Assembly (NCBI GenBank): GCA_049273695.1
Contig: JBASRE010000059.1
Location: 223,970-287,969, forward strand
Length of the DNA stretch: 64,000 nucleotides
Origin: UBA11740 sp049273695
GTDB lineage: Bacteria > Acidobacteriota > Blastocatellia > Pyrinomonadales > Pyrinomonadaceae
Reading direction: 5' to 3'
Shown: positions 18,089-24,894 of the stretch, one piece after another
How positions within the stretch are numbered: the first letter of the stretch is position 1
Layout of the letters: each line of letters opens with the position of its first letter
Notes under the pieces: generated by a model
What the model saw: only the letters and a program-made list of their open reading frames with translations
Told to the model about the DNA's origin: nothing
Databases searched by the model: none
Made by a program: the position numbers and the translations under genes

Positions 18089-19096
18089 TCACTTAGGACT
18101 GTAAATTACCAAAGTAGATCCGTCCGCCACGGCCAGCTCCAAATTGGTGGGTGAAAATTTAACCCAGCCATTGCCCTTTACCGCAGCCAGTTGTTTTCCG
18201 TCCGCGAGGCTCCAAATAGTCGCTTGTTTTGCGCCCGCAATGGCCAGCAGAGTTCCGTCAAACGAAAAGCTTGTTTCCGTGCCACCTTCCTTCGGCTTGT
18301 AACGACGGACTGTTTTCATGTTGGTCACGTCGAAGGTGTCTACAAAGGCAGGATTACCGTACCACCCGCGTCCCACCGCGATCAGCGAACTACCAGCGGC
18401 GGACAGGTTGTGGCTCATGGCACTGTCATCGCTCAGCTTGCCGAGTGAGATGGCAAACTGATCGCTCCCAGTTTTCTCAAGATTAATTTGCGGCTGGCTG
18501 GTCTTTACCGGAATCAACTTGTCTTCACCGGAAGTAATGTCTATCAGGTGTGGATTGCTTCCGTAAACAAGGGCCACCTGGCGATTTCCGATAAAGCTAA
18601 TATCGCGCGCGCCGCCAACGCCTGGCTTGACGAGTTGTTTCTCCCGTTTGAGTGTTTTGAAGTCCCACAACCAGACTGCTTGCTTCGAATCCTGCGCCAC
18701 CAGCCAGAGGCCATCAGGTGAGATAGCGAGCGCAAAGCCGATGTCATCAATTCGATCCTGTTGCGTCCAATCGGACACGGACCAAATCAGCGCCTGCATG
18801 TCCCGGCCCAGCGTAATCAGCCGATCGCCAGAGGGTAAGAAAACAACCGCACGAATTTCCGCAGTATGCCCGGTTAGTGTGCGGACCACTTCGCCGCGCG
18901 TGGTTTCGCAGACAGATACTTTTCCATCGGCATGACCGGCGGCGATGAATTTTCCGTCAGGAGAAAACGAGAGTGCAGTTGAAGCTGACGGCAGGCTGAT
19001 CGTAAGACGCGGCTTCCAGCTCGCGGCGATGGTGGCTTGACTGCAAACGGCCACGCACGCCACGAAAAGAGCAAACGTCAGAATGCGAGATCTCAT
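18089..19096 (-). CDS. Secreted WD40-repeat protein
   Basis: 335 residues with a signal peptide (MRSRILTFALFVACVAVCSQ) and several WD40-type blades: ALSFSPDGKFIAAGHADGKV near 43, GHTAEIRAVVFLPSGDRLI near 76 and further degenerate copies to the C-terminus. A beta-propeller scaffold of about six or seven blades outside the cytoplasm; no enzymatic motif is seen. Its start lies 12 bases downstream of the sppA stop on the same strand, so both are probably co-transcribed. Confidence 0.8.
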   Translation of the reverse strand: MRSRILTFALFVACVAVCSQATIAASWKPRLTISLPSASTALSFSPDGKFIAAGHADGKVSVCETTRGEVVRTLTGHTAEIRAVVFLPSGDRLITLGRDMQALIWSVSDWTQQDRIDDIGFALAISPDGLWLVAQDSKQAVWLWDFKTLKREKQLVKPGVGGARDISFIGNRQVALVYGSNPHLIDITSGEDKLIPVKTSQPQINLEKTGSDQFAISLGKLSDDSAMSHNLSAAGSSLIAVGRGWYGNPAFVDTFDVTNMKTVRRYKPKEGGTETSFSFDGTLLAIAGAKQATIWSLADGKQLAAVKGNGWVKFSPTNLELAVADGSTLVIYSPK

Positions 19097-19108
19097 GAAC
19101 GTAAGACC

Positions 19109-20908
19109 TCACCTGATCCGCAAACTGTAAGGCAGGAGATAAGCCGAATGCCCGCCCTTCATGCGGTCCATCATTTGAATGTAACGAAACGTACGGCGGA
19201 CGTCTTCCGGCATCGCGGCCAGTAGTGCGGCCTGCTGCTGCATTTCGGCTGTCGCCCGCGTGTCGGCTTCACCCGAATCGCTGAACAATTCCTGCAGCCA
19301 GTTCGGCGGAACCGGCCGAATAACTCTCTGCACACCTTTGTCGGCGGGAATATTAGCGAGCTGCTTCGCGATCTCAATCGCCTTATCGAGACCACCATAC
19401 TCATCGACCAGTCCGTTTTCTTTGCCTTGCCGTCCCGTCCAGACACGGCCCTGACCGATCGAGTCGATGTAGGCTTGATCCTTGCCTCGACCCTTCGCCA
19501 CCTTAGCCGTGAAGTCGTCGTAGGTCGTCTTCAGAAACTCCTGAAACTTTGCGCGCTCGCTGTCGGTGAATTTCTCAGACTCGCGAAAGATGCCCGCGTT
19601 AGTGCCGCGCAGGACGTACTCATTCGTGACTCCAATCCAATCGTAAAAGCCTTTGATGACCGGCTTGCCACCCACGACGCCGATCGAGCCGGTGATCGTC
19701 GAAGGCTGGGCAACGACCTTGTTTGCGTTGCAGGCGATGTAGTAACCGCCGGAAGCCGCCACGTCACCCATCGACACGACAACCGGCTTCTTCGCTTTCA
19801 GCGATTCGATACCACGCCAAATAATGTCTGAAGCGAGACCTTCGCCGCCTGGACTGTCGATGCGCAGCACGACCGCTTTGATCGTTTTATCGTCGCGGAC
19901 TTCATTCAACAACCTGACGAGTGACTCTGAACCGATCACTTCCTGTCCGTCACTGCCGAATTGTGAACTGCCGGACATGATGTCGCCGGCGGCATAAACG
20001 ATGGCAATCTTCTCGCCCTTGTTCAGGCCCAGCGACTCCTGCGAAATCTTTCGATAGTCCGAAGCTTTGACCAGACGCAAATCGTCCTTCTCTGCGTATC
20101 CGAGCCGCTGCTTGAGTTCCTTCTCGAGTTCCTCGCGATACATGGCGCCGTCAATCAAACCGGCGTTCTTCGCCTGGCGCGCGTTGTAAGGCGCGTCGTC
20201 GATTAGCCTCTTCACATCATCCGTAGACTTGCCGCGCGCCTTCGCAATAGAGTCGACCAGGCGTCCATATAAATCATCGAGCAGCGAGTTCACTACGTCG
20301 CGGTGATCTTTCGTCATCTCCTTCTGAGTGAACATGTCGCCGGCGCTTTTGTATTTGCCGATCTGGTAGATGTCGGGATAGATGCCCAGCTTGTCGAGCG
20401 ACCCGCGGAAGAACATCACGTCGGCGGCGAGGCCGGTCACGAAGAGCTCGCCGGGCGGCGGCATGTAAATCTTGTCGCACGCAGCCGCGACGTAATAGTC
20501 CTTGTTGAACCCCATCTCCATGTACGCATAGACGGGTTTGCCGGACGTGCGAAAGTCTTCGATGGCGGCGCGCAACTCTTCAGCCTTAGCCCAGCCCGTC
20601 TCAGACGCGTCAATGTCGAGGATGATTGCGCGGATTCGTTTGTCGGTTTTCGCTTTGCGAAACTGCGTTAGCAGACTGCTGAGAGACTGCGGCGGCGTCG
20701 CGAAGATGCGATTCAGCGGATTGTCCGGGACGTAATCCGGCAGCGGCCCTGAGACTCTCAGCGTCAGCACGCTGTTCTCGCGAATGGATGGCTGCTCGCC
20801 GCGGATGGCGGAAACCAGAATCGCCACGACGACGAAGCCGATGAGAACCAGGCCCAGCACGACCCCGGTGATCGCGAGCACGACTTTACGAGTTGTTGAC
20901 ATTGCCAT
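19109..20908 (-). CDS. sppA: Signal peptide peptidase SppA, 67-kDa type
   Basis: 599 residues, the long two-repeat form. An N-terminal membrane anchor (about residues 8-33) precedes two ClpP-like domains. The catalytic Lys is in IGKYKSAGDMF (about Lys187) and the catalytic Ser in GDVAASGGYYIA (about Ser385), as in Escherichia coli SppA. It degrades leftover signal peptides at the membrane. AGGAA lies eight bases before the ATG. The gene continues 12 bases later into the WD40 gene. Confidence 0.95.
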   Translation of the reverse strand: MAMSTTRKVVLAITGVVLGLVLIGFVVVAILVSAIRGEQPSIRENSVLTLRVSGPLPDYVPDNPLNRIFATPPQSLSSLLTQFRKAKTDKRIRAIILDIDASETGWAKAEELRAAIEDFRTSGKPVYAYMEMGFNKDYYVAAACDKIYMPPPGELFVTGLAADVMFFRGSLDKLGIYPDIYQIGKYKSAGDMFTQKEMTKDHRDVVNSLLDDLYGRLVDSIAKARGKSTDDVKRLIDDAPYNARQAKNAGLIDGAMYREELEKELKQRLGYAEKDDLRLVKASDYRKISQESLGLNKGEKIAIVYAAGDIMSGSSQFGSDGQEVIGSESLVRLLNEVRDDKTIKAVVLRIDSPGGEGLASDIIWRGIESLKAKKPVVVSMGDVAASGGYYIACNANKVVAQPSTITGSIGVVGGKPVIKGFYDWIGVTNEYVLRGTNAGIFRESEKFTDSERAKFQEFLKTTYDDFTAKVAKGRGKDQAYIDSIGQGRVWTGRQGKENGLVDEYGGLDKAIEIAKQLANIPADKGVQRVIRPVPPNWLQELFSDSGEADTRATAEMQQQAALLAAMPEDVRRTFRYIQMMDRMKGGHSAYLLPYSLRIR

Positions 20909-20980
20909 AGTGATAGTTCCTGTAATGGTCGAGGTTTAGTCGATGATACGTGTGAGGGTCAAAAAAGGTTTACTAACTCC

Positions 20981-21084
20981 AGAAGGCAGTGGGCAAAAGG
21001 CAGAATGCAGAAGTGGTATTCGCGGTTTGCTGCCTTCGGCCTACTGCCTACTGCCGACTGCCTTCTGCCTACTGCCGACTGCCT
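20981..21084. repeat. CTGCCTA-word inverted repeat overlapping the mnmA stop
   Basis: GGCAGT/GGCAGAA words at 20983-21013 are mirrored by a run of CTGCCTA, CTGCCGA and CTGCCTT words spaced by seven bases at 21030-21083. The array runs 15 bases into the mnmA 3' end, so the last codons (GSRQ and stop) are repeat-derived. It fills the 160-base gap between divergent sppA and the mnmA stop. Confidence 0.9.
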
Positions 21085-22187
21085 TTAACGATCCAGCCAC
21101 CGCCCAGCACTTCATCCCCACGATAGAACACGGTCGCCTGACCCGGCGTGATGGCGCGTTGGGGCTCGTCGAACTTAACCGAAGCGCGATTGTCTGTGAG
21201 CGGAGTGATCGTCGCGGGCGCTGCCGTGTGCCGGTAACGCACGCGCACTTCTGAGCGCACTGGTTCCGCTCCGTGATCAAATGCAATCCAGTTGACGCCC
21301 GCGGCGGTGAACTCATCGCGCAACAATTCATCATCGTAGCCGACGGTCACCCGGTTCGTCTCTGAATCTACATTCAGCACATACAGAGGCCGCGCGTCAG
21401 AGATGCCAATTCCGCGCCGCTGCCCAATCGTGAACCGATGAATGCCCGAATGATTCCCCAGCACTTCCCCGCCGGCAGTCACAATTTCACCCTCGCCGGG
21501 AAGCCGATCGATTTGCTGTTCAGCTGCCAGGTATCGATCGATGAAGCCGGCGTAATTACCGTCCGGAACAAAACAAATTTCCTGTGACTCTTTCTTTTCC
21601 GCGACGGCGAGATGACTCTCACGCGCGGCCTGGCGCGCATCACTCTTTGAAAGCTCGCCGAGGGGAAACAAAGAGCGCGAGAGTTGATCCTGGGTCAGCT
21701 CCCAAAGAAAGTAGGACTGATCCTTTTGCGGATCGCGTCCCCGCAAAAGTCGATAACGCTTCGTTCGGTCATCAAACTCAACGCGCGCATAATGCCCGGT
21801 GGCGACCTTCTCACAACCGAGACTCGCCGCCAGCTTATCGAGCGAAGCAAACTTCAAACGGCTATTGCAGGCCACGCAGGGAATCGGCGTTTCGCCGTTT
21901 AAGTAGCTGTTGACGAACGGCTGCACCACATCGCGCTCAAATTCCTTCTCCAGATTCAGCACGTAAAACGGAAAGCCCAGTTCTTCCGCCACGCGACGCG
22001 CGTCGTAAACGTCGTCGAGCGAGCAGCAACGCGAAGGCAGCGGCTCGCCATTTTCATCGACGCTGATGCCGCGGCGCTGGTTCCACAACTGCATCGTAAA
22101 GCCGACCAGTTCATGGCCCTGCTCTTTTAAAATCGCCGCGGCTGCGGAAGAATCCACGCCACCTGACATAGCAACTGCAATCTTCAT
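21069..22187 (-). CDS. mnmA: tRNA-specific 2-thiouridylase MnmA
   Basis: 372 residues. The PP-loop AMSGGVDSSAAA (residues 6-17) binds ATP; CVACNSRLKF (Cys107) and EICFVPDG (Cys205) hold the two cysteines that pass sulfur to U34 of tRNA Lys, Glu and Gln. Interdomain and beta-barrel regions are intact (GQRRGIGI near 270). The last four residues come from the adjacent repeat array. A 59-base gap with a short repeat separates its start from the upstream methyltransferase gene on the same strand. Confidence 0.96.
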   Translation of the reverse strand: MKIAVAMSGGVDSSAAAAILKEQGHELVGFTMQLWNQRRGISVDENGEPLPSRCCSLDDVYDARRVAEELGFPFYVLNLEKEFERDVVQPFVNSYLNGETPIPCVACNSRLKFASLDKLAASLGCEKVATGHYARVEFDDRTKRYRLLRGRDPQKDQSYFLWELTQDQLSRSLFPLGELSKSDARQAARESHLAVAEKKESQEICFVPDGNYAGFIDRYLAAEQQIDRLPGEGEIVTAGGEVLGNHSGIHRFTIGQRRGIGISDARPLYVLNVDSETNRVTVGYDDELLRDEFTAAGVNWIAFDHGAEPVRSEVRVRYRHTAAPATITPLTDNRASVKFDEPQRAITPGQATVFYRGDEVLGGGWIVKGSRQ

Positions 22188-22191
22188 AAAG

Positions 22192-22242
22192 TGGCACGCG
22201 CATCCTGCGCGTGAAGTCGGGCGAGACGCCCGTGCTACTTCG
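22192..22242. repeat. GTGGCAC palindromic repeat
   Basis: Contains GTGGCACGCGCATCCTGCGCG followed by a degenerate inverted partner (GCGAGACGCCCGTGCTAC). It shares the GTGGCAC core with the elements at 10.1 and 48.6 kb. It lies between two same-strand genes. Confidence 0.7.
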
Positions 22243-22246
22243 GAAA

Positions 22247-22891
22247 CTATTTTTGCGCCTCAGTGATGAAATACACAACTTCGCGCGCGTCATTCGACGA
22301 CAACCGGCGCGCCCATGATGAATGCAGGCGCGTCCATTCGCCCTTGTCCAAAACGCCAGCCTCGTTGACCTTCAATCCTGAGGCTTCATATCGCGTAGCC
22401 AGCGTATTTCGGACGTAGTCCAATGAAAAATCGGCTATCCCCAGTCGCTTAAGCTCTCGCCGGTCACGTGCGGGATCGAAGCCAATCACGACTTCCAGCA
22501 AGCACTCCGGCGCGCTGATCCGATGCAAGCCTTGCAACATGCGGTTGTCGCCCGTTGCTACAGCTCCCAGCAAACTCCCCCACGGAAAATGTATGTGAAT
22601 TTCGTCAGCCGTGTTGTCCAATTCCTCTGGGAGTTCTTCGATAGCGGCCCTGATGAACAGAACGTTAGCGAGCCCGCCTTTGGCCGGCTTTCGCGTCGCC
22701 TTCATCGAGATTTTTTCGAGCGGCTTTGTGTTCGGATCGATCCCGATGAAAAACTTCTTCGGATTCGCCTGCGCGGACTCGTACACAAAGCGACCGTCGC
22801 CGGTCCCGATATCCACAATCACGCCGCCGCCGGTAAGGCCCGATAAGTTCTCTAAGCTCGGTTGCGTCGAGATGTTAGAACGTGCTGCCAC
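22247..22891 (-). CDS. KamB/NpmA-like 16S rRNA (A1408-N1) methyltransferase
   Basis: 214 residues. The class I SAM site is VDIGTGDGRFVY; LEKISMKATRKPAKGGLANV is strikingly like the corresponding segment of aminoglycoside-resistance enzymes of the KamB/NpmA group. FPWGSLL near residue 101 and SWARRL near 192 carry the two tryptophans which in NpmA sandwich the target adenine. It would methylate A1408 of 16S rRNA at N1 and could confer kanamycin/apramycin-type resistance; a native housekeeping or self-protection role is equally possible. No antibiotic gene cluster is nearby. Same strand as mnmA, 59 bases upstream of it. Confidence 0.8.
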   Translation of the reverse strand: MAARSNISTQPSLENLSGLTGGGVIVDIGTGDGRFVYESAQANPKKFFIGIDPNTKPLEKISMKATRKPAKGGLANVLFIRAAIEELPEELDNTADEIHIHFPWGSLLGAVATGDNRMLQGLHRISAPECLLEVVIGFDPARDRRELKRLGIADFSLDYVRNTLATRYEASGLKVNEAGVLDKGEWTRLHSSWARRLSSNDAREVVYFITEAQK

Positions 22892-22990
22892 GAATTGCTG
22901 TTAGCATAAGAGTAGTTCCCAGTTCCGGGTTTCGAGTTTCGAGTTAGTTACTTCGATGCTCTAGAATAACCCACAGGATACCAAAGCGGA

Positions 22991-23104
22991 ATTTGGAGTG
23001 CGCCGGCAGAGCGGAGCGGCGACGGCGCTTTGGATCTGGTTCATTGCGGACACGTAACAATATCCATAGCGGCGTCGCACTCCGTTTGCCGCCGCACTCC
23101 AAAT
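22991..23104. repeat. ATTTGGAGTGCG inverted repeat before the CbbQ-like gene
   Basis: ATTTGGAGTGCG at 22991-23002 is mirrored by CGCACTCCAAAT at 23093-23104, with further GC-rich pairing between. The right arm ends four bases before the ATG of the next gene, leaving no room for a Shine-Dalgarno sequence outside the repeat. Confidence 0.85.
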
Positions 23105-23108
23105 CCCA

Positions 23109-23915
23109 ATGCCTGAACGCGCCATAGAAGAATATCGCATAGCCGACGAGCCCTATTACCTGCCCGTCGACAACGAAATTGGTTTGTTTGAAGCCGCGCA
23201 CGCGGCCAAGCTGCCGGTGATTCTGAAAGGGCCGACCGGGTGTGGCAAGACCCGCTTTGTCGAGCACATGGCGTGGCGATTGGAGCGCCCGCTGATCACG
23301 GTCGCCTGCCACGAAGATCTGTCGTCCACCGATCTCGTCGGCCGGTTTTTAATCGAAGGGGAAGAAACGGTCTGGCACGATGGGCCGCTGACATCGGCTG
23401 TTCGTCATGGGGCGATTTGTTACCTCGACGAAGTTGTCGAAGCGCGCAAAGACACGGTCGTAATCATTCATCCGCTTACCGATCATCGACGGCGTCTGCC
23501 GATTGAAAAGCGCGGCACGGTCCTCGACGCGCCGGCGGATTTCATGCTCGTCGTTTCTTACAATCCGGGCTATCAATCGATTCTTAAAGACTTAAAGCAA
23601 TCTACGCGGCAACGTTTCATCGCGATCGACTTCGATTACCCGACGCCGGAACTGGAAGCCGCGATCGTCGCGCATGAAGGCGGCATCGACGAAGGCACGG
23701 CGCGCGATCTCGTTTTGATCGGTCAGAAGGTCCGCAATCTACGCGGCCATGGATTGGAAGAAGGCGTCTCGACGCGTCTGTTGATTTACGCGGCGCAATT
23801 AATTTCCAACGGCATCGCCCCGACGCGCGCCGCCGAAGTCGCGATGTGCTCACCAATCACCGACGATCGCGATTTGCAGCGCAGCATTCGCGAGATCGTG
23901 ACGACTGTGATCTAA
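23109..23915 (+). CDS. CbbQ/NirQ/NorQ-type MoxR AAA+ ATPase
   Basis: 268 residues. Walker A is GPTGCGKT (41-48), Walker B GAICYLDEV near 102, and sensor/arginine-finger regions follow (VVSYNPGYQ, KQSTRQRF). CbbQ-type ATPases work with a VWA-domain partner (CbbO/NorD) to remodel or activate metal enzymes such as Rubisco or NO reductase. The partner here is the 1114-residue VWA gene at 24895, separated by a toxin-antitoxin pair. No Rubisco or nitric oxide reductase gene is in the window, so the client is unknown. The start abuts a repeat. Confidence 0.9.
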   Translation: MPERAIEEYRIADEPYYLPVDNEIGLFEAAHAAKLPVILKGPTGCGKTRFVEHMAWRLERPLITVACHEDLSSTDLVGRFLIEGEETVWHDGPLTSAVRHGAICYLDEVVEARKDTVVIIHPLTDHRRRLPIEKRGTVLDAPADFMLVVSYNPGYQSILKDLKQSTRQRFIAIDFDYPTPELEAAIVAHEGGIDEGTARDLVLIGQKVRNLRGHGLEEGVSTRLLIYAAQLISNGIAPTRAAEVAMCSPITDDRDLQRSIREIVTTVI

Positions 23916-23947
23916 AATGGAATCTCGGAAGAAACTGATAGACGCAG

Positions 23948-24133
23948 TTACCGGCGTGATTTCTCTTTTGAATAACGACGGGGATTACCGCACATCCAGC
24001 ATGAGCAGATTTTCCGAGAGTTAGCGATGAGGCCAGTAAATCGCGGACTGCTTCCGGCCCAACCTGCGTAATAATCCCGGACCTTCGTTTTCATCCGTTC
24101 CTGATGATGGCGGCGAAGCGCACGCGATTTCAT
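23948..24133 (-). CDS. Small conserved CxxC protein (CSCWMCGNPR type)
   Basis: 61 residues, very basic. N-terminal SRALRRHHQERMK and C-terminal CSCWMCGNPRRYSKEK match a short, widespread, unnamed protein type in which an Arg/His-rich start and a C-S-C-x-M-C-G-N-P-R motif recur; I recognise the pattern but not a function. The cysteines could bind a metal and the basic residues nucleic acid. It is oriented against its neighbours inside the CbbQ-CbbO interval. Confidence 0.7.
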   Translation of the reverse strand: MKSRALRRHHQERMKTKVRDYYAGWAGSSPRFTGLIANSRKICSCWMCGNPRRYSKEKSRR

Positions 24134-24204
24134 ATGCCGATGATAGCATGCGCACTTTTCTTGGTTCAGCCCGCGGAAAGCCTTATACTCGGTTTCAGAA
24201 AATC

Positions 24205-24480
24205 ATGCGAACGAAAGTTACAAATGAAGGCGTCATCATTCCAAAGGAATGGCTGACGGGAATTAGCGAAGTCGACATCCGAAAGCAGAATGGCATCATT
24301 GTCGTTGTGCCGACTTGTGATCAAGCCGTCGCCGAAACTCGACTTCAGCTCTCCCAACATCAAACTTGGGCGGACGTCCCTAAAGATGACCCGATTCATG
24401 ACTTCGGGAAAAACCCGGTAACGTTGGATGTTACCGACGCCTCGGAGAATCTTGACAGGTACGTTTATGGTGGCGAATGA
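24205..24480 (+). CDS. AbrB/SpoVT-like antitoxin
   Basis: 91 residues from the ATG giving MRTKVTNEGVIIPKEWLTGI; a 19-residue upstream extension in frame lacks homology logic. The first 45 residues show the swapped-hairpin AbrB pattern (TNEGVIIPKEW...VDIRKQNGIIVVVP); the C-terminus would wrap the toxin. It overlaps the PIN toxin gene by 14 bases, the usual coupling of antitoxin and toxin. Probably binds the shared promoter as an autorepressor. Confidence 0.75.
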   Translation: MRTKVTNEGVIIPKEWLTGISEVDIRKQNGIIVVVPTCDQAVAETRLQLSQHQTWADVPKDDPIHDFGKNPVTLDVTDASENLDRYVYGGE

Positions 24481-24883
24481 CCGCTTTTTCCTGGATAGCG
24501 GTTATTTGATCGCGCTCGACGTCGAGAATGACCAACACCACGACGAGGCATCGAAGCATTGGGCCAGTATATTTGAAGTGCCGCTCATATTGGTCACCAC
24601 CTCGTACGTCCTTGATGAAGTCGTGACCTTCCTTAATAGTCGCCGTCAGCACTCTAAAGCGATCCGAATCGGCGACAATCTGCAAACGGCTTCAAATATC
24701 CAACTCATTCATGTGGACGAGAGTCTCTTCCGAGAGGGGTGGGATTACTTCAAACAGCACGGTGACAAGGGCTTCTCGCTCACAGACTGTATTTCTTTCG
24801 TCGTGATGAAGCAGCTCGGGATTACTGCCGCGTTGACTTTCGACAAGCATTTCGCGCAAGCCGGGTTTGCAAAATTGCCGTAA
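24467..24883 (+). CDS. PIN-domain toxin (VapC-like ribonuclease)
   Basis: 138 residues. The acidic metal-binding residues are at FLDSGYLIALD, VLDEVV, SLTDCISFVVM and LTFDKHF, the order expected for PIN ribonucleases. AGGT lies six bases before the ATG at 24467. It forms a toxin-antitoxin pair with the overlapping AbrB-like gene and lies 11 bases before the VWA gene, so it is probably co-transcribed with it. Confidence 0.85.
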   Translation: MVANDRFFLDSGYLIALDVENDQHHDEASKHWASIFEVPLILVTTSYVLDEVVTFLNSRRQHSKAIRIGDNLQTASNIQLIHVDESLFREGWDYFKQHGDKGFSLTDCISFVVMKQLGITAALTFDKHFAQAGFAKLP

Positions 24884-24894
24884 GGCTCATTCTG

